Source: Candidatus Latescibacterota bacterium
Lineage (GTDB): Bacteria > Krumholzibacteriota > Krumholzibacteriia > Krumholzibacteriales > Krumholzibacteriaceae
Assembly: GCA_019038625.1 (NCBI GenBank)
Contig: JAHOYU010000121.1
Coordinates: 1-47,583, forward strand
DNA: 47,583 nt
Reading direction: 5' to 3'
Each line of letters begins with the position of its first letter. Position 1 is the first letter of the stretch. The notes beneath the pieces were generated by a model that was given only the letters and a program-made list of their open reading frames with translations, did not search any database and was not told the DNA's origin. Of the stretch, positions 25,248 through 34,437 are shown piece after piece. Position numbers and translations under genes: made by a program.

Positions 25248-27095
25248 TCAGTCGACCCTGAACGTATTCATTGCGTTCTTGAGCGAACCGATCATATCGT
25301 TCAGTTCATGGTTTCTCGAATCGATAAGTTCCGACTTTTCGTTGAGCCGGGTAAGCGAGACATCCAGTTCGGAGAGCGCGTCATGGATCTCGCCGCCCAT
25401 CCTTGCTTCATCCGAAGCGGCTTTGAAGATCGTCAAGACGATACGGAGGACTTCTCTGATATTGTTTTTTGTCTCGCCGAAGCTATTTTCCAGGGATGAG
25501 GCCATAACAGAGCCTTTCTCGACCATTTCCCGCGTCTCGACGAATGATTTGGATATCTCTTTCGAGAGGCTTGTCGAGCGTTCGGCCAGTTTTCTTACTT
25601 CCGATGCAACGACAGAGAATCCTTTTCCGTGCTGTCCCGCCCTTGAGGCCTCGATGCTGGCATTCAGTGATAGCAGGTTGGTCTGGTCGGCGATTGCTTG
25701 TATTGTCGCGAGATAATCCATTACATTGCGGCTGCTTTTTTCGATATTGTCCATCGCGAACACTACCTTGGTCACTATGTCACTTCCGTCTTCGACGGCA
25801 TCCTCCATGTTTTCGAGCGACGATTTCCCCTCGTCCGCCGCCCTGGCAACTGAATCGATAGAATGGATGAGTTCATCTGTCGAACTTCTTATCTGCTGGA
25901 ACATCGACATCTGGAAATCTGTATGTTGTCGGAGAGACGAGATCTCTTTCGAGTGGGAACTGGAATGGTTCCCGAGGCTGACAAGCGTTTCACGAACCGT
26001 GGTTATTATATTCTTTATGCTTTCGATCATGTTTCGAAAGTTCTGTCTTATGAACAGGAATTCTTTCGACTCGAACAGGTCGGTAATGCCGGGGTTTTTG
26101 TGTATGTCACTGTGAACAAAGGAGAGGTTGCCCGTGGAGATCTCCTGTAGAGTCGATGACAGGCGATCCGCACCTTTCTTTGTCCTTGATGAGACCAATT
26201 GGGCAAAGAGGAAGATATATATCAGAAAGAAGAGGATAGATGGAATGATGAGTGAAACAAGACCATGGCGGACACCAGCGGTGTGAATATCATAAGGCAG
26301 ATAGATCAATACTATTCCCATGTCCGAAAAAACACCGCTGACACTGAGCAGGTCTTTATGCCTGGTGATGACGGGAGGACCCTCGGTTTTTGTCGCCAGC
26401 GCGGATTCCACCAGGAGAAGGTCGGGGCCTGAAAGACTTTCTTTGTCTTTGACGGATGGATAGACCAGGTTTCCTTCGTAATCGGTCATTATCAATCTGC
26501 CATGTGAGCCTGATTCGAGTTTCGCTATATAGGAGGACATCGTACTCAGGGATATGTCTATTCCGGTAACGCCGATTAAATTGTGTTCATCGTCGTATAC
26601 AGGGCGAGAAATGGTGACCATGATCTCGTCCCTCATTCCCCTGTACATACCCGACCACGCGGATTCCCCGCTCTCCCTTGCGATTCTGTACCATGGCCGT
26701 TTTCTGTGATCGTAATTACGGAGGCGTTTCATGTTTTTTAATTCAGGAGCGAAGAGGCTCTTGCCGTTCTCGTCTCCGTAAAAGGCTGTTGTGATATCTT
26801 TATTTATGAAGAGAGCCGTAAGACTTTCCTGGAGATGCTCATACTCTTCTTCGTCGCCAGACGAATATTCCAGGCATAGCCCCCGGGGTATCCCGATCTC
26901 GACGAGAGTGACAAAGGAATCGAAATAGTTTTTCAGGCTGAATGTCACACTCTGGTAGTGTTCCACGGCTCCGTGCTCGAAAGACTCCATAAGTATCTCG
27001 TCCATTTTGACGAGAGCGAACGGGAGCGCCAGCATGATCGGTACGAGCATCAGCACGAAGGCGAAGATGATATATGTCCTGACCCCGATTTTCAC
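25248..27095 (-). CDS. Methyl-accepting chemotaxis-type receptor with periplasmic Cache domain
   Basis: A 615-residue transmembrane receptor. Helix 1 is at about residues 7-28, and a periplasmic double-Cache-like domain follows (about 30-270; [21 protein letters not shown] and [12 protein letters not shown] are characteristic PDC elements). Helix 2 is at about 278-300, then a linker and a signalling domain with the hairpin tip core [19 protein letters not shown] and [17 protein letters not shown]. It would bind a small ligand and control a CheA kinase. The GTG start at 27095 has AAGGGA at good distance. No che or flagellar genes are in the window, and the helical bundle is short, so the target could be a non-motility pathway. 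Confidence 0.9.
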   Translation of the reverse strand: MKIGVRTYIIFAFVLMLVPIMLALPFALVKMDEILMESFEHGAVEHYQSVTFSLKNYFDSFVTLVEIGIPRGLCLEYSSGDEEEYEHLQESLTALFINKDITTAFYGDENGKSLFAPELKNMKRLRNYDHRKRPWYRIARESGESAWSGMYRGMRDEIMVTISRPVYDDEHNLIGVTGIDISLSTMSSYIAKLESGSHGRLIMTDYEGNLVYPSVKDKESLSGPDLLLVESALATKTEGPPVITRHKDLLSVSGVFSDMGIVLIYLPYDIHTAGVRHGLVSLIIPSILFFLIYIFLFAQLVSSRTKKGADRLSSTLQEISTGNLSFVHSDIHKNPGITDLFESKEFLFIRQNFRNMIESIKNIITTVRETLVSLGNHSSSHSKEISSLRQHTDFQMSMFQQIRSSTDELIHSIDSVARAADEGKSSLENMEDAVEDGSDIVTKVVFAMDNIEKSSRNVMDYLATIQAIADQTNLLSLNASIEASRAGQHGKGFSVVASEVRKLAERSTSLSKEISKSFVETREMVEKGSVMASSLENSFGETKNNIREVLRIVLTIFKAASDEARMGGEIHDALSELDVSLTRLNEKSELIDSRNHELNDMIGSLKNAMNTFRVD

Positions 27096-27237
27096 ATATC
27101 CCTTTCGCGGCGAGAATGCGTCCGGTTCGAATTGCTGCAGGTAGCTGCACGGGGCCAGGGTTTCGTGTTGGCCCTCGTTTCTGCGGATTGCTAAAGCCTG
27201 ACTGACATGATTGGTTATCGGTCGGAGAGGCGAAAAG

Positions 27238-27639
27238 TTAAGAGGAAATTCGAGTTACAGTAACCGCTACTTCGGGGGGATCGACCAGAAGTTTTTTGAC
27301 CGCGCACATATCAATCGACTTGAGCATCGGTTTGATATATTTATCGGGGAAATCTGCCGGCAGCTCGACTTCGACTGTGATCCTGGTCAGCATGTGGCTC
27401 ACGGGGTCCCGCTCCATCTTCTGGATGATCCTTATATCGTCGATCGGGATATCCCTGGTCTCGCAGAAATATGAGGCATATGTCGCGCTGCAGCTTGCGA
27501 TAGAGATGAGGAACAGGTCGAAAGGTGTAGGAGCCGAACCATCGCCGTTGCTCGATGCCGGCTGGGCGGTTTTTACTGTGAATCCGTTGTATTCAGAGAT
27601 AGTCGATAGTCTGCCCGGCAGCGTGGTGATGATCTCCAT
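27238..27639 (-). CDS. OsmC/Ohr-family protein
   Basis: A 133-residue OsmC-fold protein. The family includes peroxidases that reduce organic hydroperoxides with two cysteines. Both are present: Cys in [14 protein letters not shown] and Cys in [11 protein letters not shown]. The [11 protein letters not shown] element before the first Cys is typical of the YhfA/OsmC-like subgroup rather than Ohr proper. AAGGAAAG precedes the ATG. It lies 42 bases downstream of tRNA-Leu on the same strand, and no separate promoter is obvious, so it may be read through from the tRNA promoter. Peroxidase activity is inferred from the Cys pair. Confidence 0.85.
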   Translation of the reverse strand: MEIITTLPGRLSTISEYNGFTVKTAQPASSNGDGSAPTPFDLFLISIASCSATYASYFCETRDIPIDDIRIIQKMERDPVSHMLTRITVEVELPADFPDKYIKPMLKSIDMCAVKKLLVDPPEVAVTVTRISS

Positions 27640-27681
27640 TTTCTTTCCTTACCCGCGAGACTCCATCTGAAATAGAAAAAA

Positions 27682-27765
27682 TGCCTGAGGGGGGAGTCGA
27701 ACCCCCACGGAGTTACCCCCACTGCGCCCTGAACGCAGCGCGTCTACCAGTTCCACCACTCAGGC
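27682..27765 (-). tRNA. tRNA-Leu (CAG)
   Basis: An 84-base tRNA on the minus strand. The acceptor stem is GCCTGAG/CTCAGGC with discriminator A at 27682. The anticodon stem CTGCG/CGCAG holds loop TTCAGGG, giving CAG. A long variable arm (TGGGGGTAACTCCGT) and the T loop TTCGACT fit a class II leucine tRNA. CCA is not encoded. Good promoter just upstream. Confidence 0.95.
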
Positions 27766-27784
27766 ATCGAAATTTCAGATAATT

Positions 27785-27813
27785 ACAATAAATAACCAGA
27801 GGTTAATTGTCAA
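27785..27813 (-). promoter_or_regulatory. Sigma70-type promoter of tRNA-Leu
   Basis: Perfect TTGACA (27813-27808) and TATTGT (27790-27785) on the minus strand with a 17-base spacer. Predicted start near 27778 lies about 13 bases before the tRNA. Confidence 0.6.
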
Positions 27814-27875
27814 GAACGGTGTTTCTGACTGTCCGGGCGCTCAAGTGGAAAACAGGGATCGAAAAGAATAAATGC

Positions 27876-27904
27876 TTGTAATGCTGGAGTGTTGAATTTA
27901 CGAT
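27876..27904 (+). promoter_or_regulatory. Candidate promoter of the lpoB-like pair
   Basis: TTGTAA (27876-27881), 17-base spacer, TACGAT (27899-27904). Four of six matches in each box; about 115 bases before the lpoB-like start. Confidence 0.3.
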
Positions 27905-28018
27905 GCGGTCTCGGGGGGAAAACGGAAAAACGGGAAACAGGAAAGAACCACAATTTCATGTTTAAGGTGACAGGAAGCTGAAAGAATACAGTTTCGGAAA
28001 CCGCGAAAAGGAGGAGCC

Positions 28019-28621
28019 ATGAAGAGAGTCCTGTTATTAGTGCTCGTGCTGGTCATTGCTGTAGCCGGGTGTGGCAAGAAGGCTACGAGAGAGATCGATC
28101 TCACTACAGACAAGGCTGAGGACGCCGATTTCTCCAGTGCCGACCTGTTCACGATCACAGACGGTATGATCAATTCCATGCAGGCTAACGGGTTTTCCCA
28201 GGTATATGCCTCAAAGCACATGGGTGAAAAACCTGTCATGATACTTGCCAAAAGCCTTCTGAACAAGACTGACGAACATGTAGATACGAGATTGATCCTG
28301 GAGAAGATACGTACGGGGATGATCAAGTCGAATCTGGCCGAGTTCATAGACGATCAGGCTTTCGATCTGGCTCTCGAGCAGCTCAATATGCAGGCGACCG
28401 ACCTGTACGATAATTCGAAGGCCGCAAAAATCGGGAATTTCGTCGGCGCGAAGTATCTTCTCAGGGGCACTATCACGAACCTGCGCAAGCAGGATGGCCG
28501 GGAGACTCTGAATTATATGAACATAACGCTGGTCATCTTCGAGGTCGAGACTCTCATGATCAAATGGACCGACGAGGTAGAATACAAGAGAGGCAGCACC
28601 AAGGGCAAGATCCGGGGTTGA
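28019..28621 (+). CDS. lpoB: LpoB-like lipoprotein (penicillin-binding-protein activator family)
   Basis: A 200-residue lipoprotein. The signal peptide ends in the lipobox AVAGC with Cys18 as lipidated residue. The mature part has the LpoB-family pattern: DLFTITDGMINSM, PVMILAKSLLNKTDEHVDT, ILEKIRTGMIKS, GAKYLLRGTITNL and IFEVETLMIKWTDE. In enterobacteria LpoB reaches through the peptidoglycan to activate PBP1b. Many distant relatives are only known by family, so the PBP link is inference. An ideal AGGAGG stands before the ATG. It forms a pair with the next lipoprotein gene, as often seen for LpoB and COG3014. Confidence 0.85.
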   Translation: MKRVLLLVLVLVIAVAGCGKKATREIDLTTDKAEDADFSSADLFTITDGMINSMQANGFSQVYASKHMGEKPVMILAKSLLNKTDEHVDTRLILEKIRTGMIKSNLAEFIDDQAFDLALEQLNMQATDLYDNSKAAKIGNFVGAKYLLRGTITNLRKQDGRETLNYMNITLVIFEVETLMIKWTDEVEYKRGSTKGKIRG

Positions 28622-28644
28622 TCCGCCTTGATGGGAATTTTGTG

Positions 28645-28669
28645 CCGGCCAGGCACCGTGCCTGGCCGG
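28645..28669. repeat. Perfect inverted repeat between the two lipoprotein genes
   Basis: Two 12-base arms (28645-28656 and 28658-28669) are perfect complements around a single C. The RNA would form a ten-pair or longer GC-rich hairpin, but there is no following T run. It may protect the lpoB mRNA end or trim expression of the second gene. Confidence 0.7.
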
Positions 28670-28695
28670 TGTAACACCCGAATCCGGGGAGATTG

Positions 28696-29964
28696 ATGAA
28701 GAAGACCTTGATCCTGGTGGTCCTGCTGATGACTTCCGGGTGTTCCACCTATACGGCAAAGATGGAACTGTCCCGCGATTTCTACTACGATGGCGAGTAC
28801 GAGAATGCGATAACCGGTGTCGACGAACTTGTCGGAAAAGCTTCGAACAACGATATCCACCTGTTTCTTGCCGAGCGTGGCAAGATGCGGCTCGCGGCGG
28901 GGCAGTATGATTCGGCCATCGTCGATCTTCAGAGAGCGGAAAAACGTTTTCACGAGATTGAAGGGACCATCTCTATCAGCGAGATGGTAAAGACATCTGT
29001 GAAAAGCGCCGGGTCGATGGAATATCAGCCGGAATCTCACGAAAAGATCATGATCAACACCTATCTGTTGCTTGCCTACTGGCTCAAGGGTGATGCCGAG
29101 GGTGCTTTCGTCGAGAGAAACAGGGTCGCCGGAAGACTGAAAAAATATACCGACCAGCTTTCTCAGGAAGATTGGGAAAAGCTGGATGTGCCTTTCGCCA
29201 GGTACCTCGTCGCCCTGCTTTACGAGATGGAGGGTCTCGCAGACGATGCCAGGATCGAGTACGATGAAGTGAACAAGATCTATCCCGAGGCGAGGCCAGC
29301 TGGCGAGAATACTTTTCTGACAGAGATAGTCGTTTTCGCGGAGATGGGGCGAGGGCCCGTAAAGGTGTCACGGGAGATCAAAGGATATTTCAACAAGGAT
29401 GCCGGCAACCTTCTTGGATTCTTCGAATTACCAGGAGCCTCCGGCCCCTTGATGGTCAATGCCGGCAGCCTCGGGTCGTTCTCTCCGACTGACGGTGTCG
29501 TTTTCAGTTTCGCGTTTCCCCAGTATATCCGGCAGCCTCGTATAGCGGCAAGATGCTCTGTGGTCTTCGACAGTATCGAAGCCGCCGACGCCGTTCTCCT
29601 CGATAACATAGAGGAGACGGCGATGACAGCTTTCGGTAAGGATATCGGCAAGATACTTCTCAAGGCGGCTGTCAGGACCTGCCTCCAGACTCTGGCTCAG
29701 GAGAAGATCTCCGACAAGAAGGGCGGCATGGTCTTCGATCTTCTGGGAAAGGCTTTTTCAGCGATCGACAAGGCGGACACTCGTTCGTGGCAGACATTAC
29801 CCGCCGAGGTGCGGGTCTTCCGCATGGAATGCGATCCCGGCGATCATGAAGTGTTGCTGAACTATTATGACGGATCGGGGGCCATTCTCGGTTCTTCACG
29901 CACGGTGAGATTTTCGGTCGAAAAAGGAAAAAAACAGATCATCTATCTGCCAGGGCCCTCCTGA
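28696..29964 (+). CDS. COG3014-like lipoprotein with TPR-type N-terminus
   Basis: A 422-residue lipoprotein. The signal peptide ends in TSGC, followed by alternating helices with TPR-like spacing (DFYYDGEYENAI, LAAGQYDSAIVDLQRAEKR, LYEMEGLADDARIEYDEV), then a C-terminal beta-rich domain (about 230-420). This matches the uncharacterised COG3014 family, often found beside lpoB. I use ATG 28696 since GGGGAG is closer to the proper distance than for the in-frame TTG 28693. A role as an outer-membrane partner of the LpoB-like protein is inferred from pairing only. The two genes are separated by 74 bases that contain the inverted repeat. Confidence 0.75.
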   Translation: MKKTLILVVLLMTSGCSTYTAKMELSRDFYYDGEYENAITGVDELVGKASNNDIHLFLAERGKMRLAAGQYDSAIVDLQRAEKRFHEIEGTISISEMVKTSVKSAGSMEYQPESHEKIMINTYLLLAYWLKGDAEGAFVERNRVAGRLKKYTDQLSQEDWEKLDVPFARYLVALLYEMEGLADDARIEYDEVNKIYPEARPAGENTFLTEIVVFAEMGRGPVKVSREIKGYFNKDAGNLLGFFELPGASGPLMVNAGSLGSFSPTDGVVFSFAFPQYIRQPRIAARCSVVFDSIEAADAVLLDNIEETAMTAFGKDIGKILLKAAVRTCLQTLAQEKISDKKGGMVFDLLGKAFSAIDKADTRSWQTLPAEVRVFRMECDPGDHEVLLNYYDGSGAILGSSRTVRFSVEKGKKQIIYLPGPS

Positions 29965-30042
29965 CCAGCTGGAGTCCCGGTTCTGGCCGGTATCACGCCG
30001 ATATCGACATACGACGGAACCTGTCAGGAAAGCCATTTTACC

Positions 30043-30071
30043 TTGCAAACTCACCTACCCTTTGCTACTTT
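30043..30071 (+). promoter_or_regulatory. Candidate promoter of the smpB operon
   Basis: TTGCAA (30043-30048), 17-base spacer, TACTTT (30066-30071). Would leave a leader of about 135 bases. Moderate match only. Confidence 0.3.
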
Positions 30072-30213
30072 TCGCCTGACCCTTGTCTGTTTTTCATTTC
30101 GAGAGCAGTCATGGGTGGTCGTGTGTTTAATGTGATATCCGGTGGGTGGGACAATTCCCGTCCTGGCCATATGATTATTCCCTGAGTGGCCTGTTTCAGG
30201 TCGAGGATGATGC

Positions 30214-30672
30214 ATGAAGGTAATTTGCACGAATAGAAAGGCGAGGTATGATTTCTTTATCCTCGAGACCATCGAGGCGGGAATGGTCCTGAGAGGTACT
30301 GAAGTCAAATCTCTCAGGGACGGTGGCGCACACCTCAAGGATTCGTACGCATCAATAGAGAATGGCGAGCTTTTTCTGTTCAGTGCCCATATCGGTCCCT
30401 ACAAGCATGCGAATCGTTTTAATCACGAGCCTGAAAGAACGAGGAAACTGCTCGTTCACGCGAAGGAAATAAAACGCCTCACCGGCAAGATCAAGGAAAA
30501 GGGGCTCACTCTTGTCCCCCTCAAAATGTATTTCAATGATGCGGGGAAAGTGAAAATAGAACTGGGTCTTGCGAAAGGCAAGAGAGCGTACGACAAGAGA
30601 AAGACGATAGCAGACCGGGACGCGAAAAGAGATATGGAACGGGCCATGAAGGACAAGATCCGTGAAAGGTGA
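30214..30672 (+). CDS. smpB: SsrA-binding protein SmpB
   Basis: A 152-residue SmpB, which binds tmRNA and brings it to ribosomes stalled on mRNAs without a stop codon. Family blocks are complete: NRKARYDFFILETIEAGMVL, GTEVKSLRDG, LKDSYASIENGELFLF, PYKHANRFNHEPERTRKLL, GLTLVPLKMYFNDAGKVKIELGLAKGKR and the basic C-terminal tail KRDMERAMK that enters the decoding channel. First gene of a tight operon. The following amidase gene begins five bases after its stop. No tmRNA gene (ssrA) is visible in the window. Confidence 0.97.
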   Translation: MKVICTNRKARYDFFILETIEAGMVLRGTEVKSLRDGGAHLKDSYASIENGELFLFSAHIGPYKHANRFNHEPERTRKLLVHAKEIKRLTGKIKEKGLTLVPLKMYFNDAGKVKIELGLAKGKRAYDKRKTIADRDAKRDMERAMKDKIRER

Positions 30673-30676
30673 TGGG

Positions 30677-32284
30677 ATGGTGGAAGTAAAGAGAAGCAAA
30701 GGGTGGACTGTCATATCGGCCTTAATGGTCGCTGCCGTTTTCATGGCGGTCCTGCCGCGAGAAGCGGATGCACAGGGAACTCTCGAACCTGAAAGCACTT
30801 TGGGTGTCGTATATGCGGATGGCAGACAGACGGAGGAAGTCTCTCTCTACAGGCTGGACAGACCCAGTGAAGAACTGTTCATGTCGGCCTACGATCTGGC
30901 CAGGATATTTCGGGCGTCGAGGTACTGGAATCCAGGCGCAAGAAAGCTGATACTCCGGATCGATGACGAGAGATACATGTTCACTCTCGATACGAGGGTA
31001 GTCCTGGTCGATAACGAACCGATCCTGATGAGGGTCCCGGTAAAATATACCGAGGGACTTGTAATGATCCCCCTCGAGTTCATTTCAAACATCCTTACTT
31101 CGAACGCATCGGAGATGATCGAGATCGATGAGAAGAGGCTGGTCCTCACTATCGGGTCTCCCGAATACAATGTGACCGGCCTCGAATTCGCCGATGATGA
31201 TTCAGGTACAAAGGTGATCCTGTCCCTGTCCGAAGAGCTTCTCTACCATGTGGACAGTGATACGCCGGGGCTTCTCAGGTTGAAGATATACGGTGGACGG
31301 CTCAATTCTCTCAAGATGTCAGCATCGGAAGGTCTGGGACTTGTGAACAGGGTGAGGGCCGAGCAGACAGATCACGATTCATATATATTCCTGGACGTCA
31401 ACAGGACCGTTTCGAGATTCCAGGTCGAATTTCTCGAAGATTCACAGGAGGACGAGCGTGATTTCCGAACGCCCGGGAGGAAACTTGTTATTTTCCTGGA
31501 GAAGGGTGACCTTCCCGAGATACCGGAGGCCGATTATGCCGGACGGAGGATGACGGAGATCCTGGACGAGGGGGCCGGTCAGGGCGGATTTGTCCTGAAG
31601 AAGATCGCGATAGATGCCGGGCATGGCGGCGTTGACAAGGGGAAAATAAGCTCCTCCGGGGTCCGTGAAAAGGATATCAACCTCGATGTCGCAAGATTGC
31701 TCGAGGAGCAGCTGAAAAATGAATTCGGTGTCGAAGTCGTTATGACGAGGTCGGAAGATGTCCTCGTGCCACTTGGAAGAAGAGCAGAGATAGCCAACTC
31801 AGAGGGGGCGGATCTCTTTATCAGTATCCATTGCAACGGTTGGTTTCATGAGGATGCCAGCGGTTTCGAGACATTCTTCCTTTCGCCCGCGCGGACAGAG
31901 GCCGACGAACGGCTGGCCCGCGAGGAGAACGCATCCCTGAGGTTCGAAACTACGGACCTGAGGCCGGATGAGCTGGAGGATCTGGATTTTATCCTCTGGG
32001 ACATGGTCCAGAACGAATTTATAAATGAGAGCAGCGAGCTGGCTGAACTTGTACAGCGGGAACTGGCGGAGGTCCTGGATATACGGAATCGCGGCGTCAA
32101 GCAGGCGGGCCTGCTCGTGTTGAGGGGGCTGCATATGCCGGCAGTGCTGGTCGAGCTGGCCTTTCTATCCAACCCGGAAGAGGAAGAATTACTGCAGGAC
32201 CCACTTTTCAGGGCCAGAACGGTTCAGGGGATAGTCGAGGCGATCAGGAGATACAGGGATAAGAGGTCTGGTGGCGGATTATGA
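30677..32284 (+). CDS. N-acetylmuramoyl-L-alanine amidase (Amidase_3) with AMIN-type domains
   Basis: About 535 residues. An N-terminal signal peptide ends in ADA. A copper-amine-oxidase-N-like domain follows (YDLARIFRASRYWNPG ... GLVMIPLEFIS), then an AMIN-like segment (about 160-290) that targets such enzymes to the cell wall, and a C-terminal Amidase_3 domain (about 305-525). The zinc site is complete: His in IDAGHGG, Glu in VREKDIN, His in ISIHCNG, and the catalytic Glu in VLVELAF. It splits the stem peptide from peptidoglycan, normally in daughter-cell separation. I use ATG 30677, with AAGGTG six bases upstream; the in-frame GTG 30662 lies inside smpB. Its stop overlaps the GerMN start (ATGA, 32281-32284). 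Confidence 0.92.
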   Translation: MVEVKRSKGWTVISALMVAAVFMAVLPREADAQGTLEPESTLGVVYADGRQTEEVSLYRLDRPSEELFMSAYDLARIFRASRYWNPGARKLILRIDDERYMFTLDTRVVLVDNEPILMRVPVKYTEGLVMIPLEFISNILTSNASEMIEIDEKRLVLTIGSPEYNVTGLEFADDDSGTKVILSLSEELLYHVDSDTPGLLRLKIYGGRLNSLKMSASEGLGLVNRVRAEQTDHDSYIFLDVNRTVSRFQVEFLEDSQEDERDFRTPGRKLVIFLEKGDLPEIPEADYAGRRMTEILDEGAGQGGFVLKKIAIDAGHGGVDKGKISSSGVREKDINLDVARLLEEQLKNEFGVEVVMTRSEDVLVPLGRRAEIANSEGADLFISIHCNGWFHEDASGFETFFLSPARTEADERLAREENASLRFETTDLRPDELEDLDFILWDMVQNEFINESSELAELVQRELAEVLDIRNRGVKQAGLLVLRGLHMPAVLVELAFLSNPEEEELLQDPLFRARTVQGIVEAIRRYRDKRSGGGL

Positions 32285-32841
32285 GTTCCTCGACAGGCAA
32301 CAGGATATTTCAGGTACTGCTCATTCTTGCGATCGTGATCGTTTCATTCGCCCTGATAACGAAGTATTCGAATTTGAAAAAGGCTCAGTCTTCCGGTGGC
32401 ATCAGCCCCGTACCGGAAGAGACGAGGAGTGTCACACTATTCTTTGCGAGTCGCCAGGCTGACGGCCTGCTGTCCGAGGCGAGGGAGATAGCGGTCGCCG
32501 AGGGGCTGGAGGATCAGGTCAAACAGGTTCTGAAAGCCCTTGTGCTGGGACCTGAAGACGACAAGATGATCTCCGCGGTGCCGGCCGGTACCGAGATCCT
32601 GCAGGTTTTCTGGGTAGAAGATACACAGACCATTTTCCTTGATTTCAACAGGGCGCTCCTTTCGGCACATACAGGTGGAAGTGCCGGGGAGTATTATACT
32701 ATAAGCACGATCCTGAAGACCGTGTCCTCAAATTTCCCCCAGGTAAGAAATCTGCAGTTTCTCGTGGACGGATATCCTGTCGAGACGATTGCGGGGCATT
32801 ACGCTATAGCAAAACCACTTGATATCATGCGCTGGAGATAG
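32281..32841 (+). CDS. Membrane-anchored GerMN-domain protein
   Basis: 186 residues: an N-terminal transmembrane anchor (about 9-27), a short linker and one GerMN domain (about 48-175; VTLFFASRQADGLLSEAREI, QVLKALVLGP, TILKTVSSNFPQVRNLQFLVDG). In Bacillus GerM has two such domains and takes part in spore germination and wall metabolism. In non-sporulating bacteria single-domain versions commonly sit next to Amidase_3 genes, as here, suggesting a role with the amidase in the envelope. Starts by ATGA overlap with the amidase gene, so translation is coupled. Molecular role is unknown. Confidence 0.88.
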   Translation: MSSSTGNRIFQVLLILAIVIVSFALITKYSNLKKAQSSGGISPVPEETRSVTLFFASRQADGLLSEAREIAVAEGLEDQVKQVLKALVLGPEDDKMISAVPAGTEILQVFWVEDTQTIFLDFNRALLSAHTGGSAGEYYTISTILKTVSSNFPQVRNLQFLVDGYPVETIAGHYAIAKPLDIMRWR

Positions 32842-32857
32842 TACCTGGAGGCGGGAG

Positions 32858-33667
32858 ATGAAAGAAAAAGATAAATCTATAGGTGTTTTTGATTCGGGTG
32901 TCGGAGGACTGACTGTCGCTGCCGAGCTTATCAGGAGTATGCCCGGCGAGGATATCGTCTACTTCGGGGATACGGCCAGAGTCCCCTATGGTACTAAAAG
33001 CCCCGAGACAGTATTACGCTTTGCCAGGGAAAATCTCGATTTTCTCAAAAAAAAAGATGTCAAGATCATAGTGATTGCCTGCAATACGGCATCTTCAGTC
33101 GCCCTGCCCCTTCTTCTTGATGAGGAGGATATCCCGGTGACCGGAGTGCTTCTTCCGGGGGCAAAGGCGGCCGCCGCGGCTACAGATAACGGACGTATCA
33201 CAGTCATAGGTACTTCCGCTACGATTCGGTCCAGGGCTTACGAAAAGGAATTGTACAGACTCAACGGCGACCTTGAAATAAGGTCCCTGCCATGCCCTCT
33301 CTTCGTATCGCTGGCCGAGGAAGGATGGCTGGACGGCGAGATAACGGAGATGGTGGTCCACAGATATCTCGATCGGCTCACGGAGTTCGGGGCGGACACC
33401 CTGGTACTCGGATGTACCCATTACCCGCTGCTGAAGGGAGTGATCTCGAAAGTAGTAGGTGAGGAGGTCAGGCTGGTAGATTCGGCGACGGAGACGGCGC
33501 TGGAAGTGCAGCGGATACTCGAACGGAACAGCCTTCTCAGGGGTGGGGATGATGGGGGCCGGTTCGAGTGTTATGTGAGCGATACGCCATATCTGTTCAA
33601 GGAAGTGGGAGAGAGATTCCTGGGCCGGCCCATCGACAGAGTGGAACATCAGAATATGGGAGATTGA
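32858..33667 (+). CDS. murI: Glutamate racemase MurI
   Basis: About 269 residues. Converts L- to D-glutamate for peptidoglycan. Present are the N-terminal IGVFDSGVGGLTV, YFGDTARVPYG, the two catalytic cysteines in IACNTASS and VLGCTHYPLL, and a normal C-terminus. I choose ATG 32858 with GGAGGCGGGAG just upstream; an in-frame ATG at 32819 lies within the GerMN gene and would add 13 unconserved residues. Fourth gene of the smpB-rdgB operon, in keeping with the wall enzymes before it. Confidence 0.95.
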   Translation: MKEKDKSIGVFDSGVGGLTVAAELIRSMPGEDIVYFGDTARVPYGTKSPETVLRFARENLDFLKKKDVKIIVIACNTASSVALPLLLDEEDIPVTGVLLPGAKAAAAATDNGRITVIGTSATIRSRAYEKELYRLNGDLEIRSLPCPLFVSLAEEGWLDGEITEMVVHRYLDRLTEFGADTLVLGCTHYPLLKGVISKVVGEEVRLVDSATETALEVQRILERNSLLRGGDDGGRFECYVSDTPYLFKEVGERFLGRPIDRVEHQNMGD

Positions 33668-33729
33668 CTGGCCGAATGTGGCCGGTAGCAGTACGTAGTA
33701 TCGATGATCTGAAAGGTGGATCCGATTTT

Positions 33730-34437
33730 ATGACGGAGAAAAAGAGAAAAAGAAATGAGCTGCGCCCGATCAGGATGAATGTCGGCTATCTGAAAGGAGA
33801 GCCAGGTTCGGTGCTGTTCGAGATGGGCAATACGCGGGTGCTGTGCGTAGCGACGGTGGAAGATACCGTTCCTCCATTTCTCCGGGGCAGCGGTAAGGGT
33901 TGGATAACGGCGGAATACGGCATGTTGCCGAGGTCGAGTCCGAAGAGGATACCGAGGGAATCGGTGAAGGGGAAGATCAAGGGACGGACACAGGAGATAC
34001 AGCGACTGATCGGCCGTTCTCTGCGTGCTGCGGTCGACCTCGAGAAGACAGGAGAGAGGACATTCATCATAGATTGCGATGTGATCGAGGCCGATGGCGG
34101 GACAAGGACAGCATCCATCAACGGTGGATTCATGGCCCTTGCGGCCGTGCTTCGTGACCTGGGACTGGAAAAGGAAGCGCTGAAGGGATTCGTCGCGGCA
34201 ATCAGTGTCGGGATGAAAGAGGGGAAAACGATCCTCGACCTGGATTACGTTCTTGATTCGAGCGCCGATGTCGATATGAATGTCGTGATGAACGACAGTG
34301 GGGAATTCATAGAGGTTCAGGGAACTGCCGAGGGAAACACGTTCTCCCGGGAGCAGCTGGACGGAATGCTCAAGAGCGCGGGCAGCGGCATAAGAAAGAT
34401 CTTCAAGGCTCAGAAAAAAGGATTGAAATGGGCCTGA
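33730..34437 (+). CDS. rph: Ribonuclease PH
   Basis: About 235 residues. Phosphorolytic 3'-5' exoribonuclease that trims tRNA 3' ends. The family blocks are LRPIRMNVGYLKGEPGSVL, GNTRVLCVATVED, WITAEYGMLPRSSPKR, GRTQEIQRLIGRSLRA, IDCDVIEADGGTRTASING, LDLDYVLDSSADVDMNVV and VQGTAEGNTFS. ATG 33730 is the best start (AAGGTGG about 12 bases upstream), since residues before it are not conserved. It overlaps rdgB by ten bases. The rph-rdgB pairing is common in bacteria. Confidence 0.96.
   Translation: MTEKKRKRNELRPIRMNVGYLKGEPGSVLFEMGNTRVLCVATVEDTVPPFLRGSGKGWITAEYGMLPRSSPKRIPRESVKGKIKGRTQEIQRLIGRSLRAAVDLEKTGERTFIIDCDVIEADGGTRTASINGGFMALAAVLRDLGLEKEALKGFVAAISVGMKEGKTILDLDYVLDSSADVDMNVVMNDSGEFIEVQGTAEGNTFSREQLDGMLKSAGSGIRKIFKAQKKGLKWA

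Noticed and set aside
27682-27765. tRNA-Leu as an integration site of a mobile element
   Set aside because: No integrase and no repeated tRNA 3' end seen in the window.
28645-28669. Inverted repeat as a rho-independent terminator
   Set aside because: No T run on either side of the hairpin.
32819-32857. Longer start for murI at ATG 32819
   Set aside because: Lies within the GerMN gene, lacks a ribosome site and adds residues not seen in MurI proteins.
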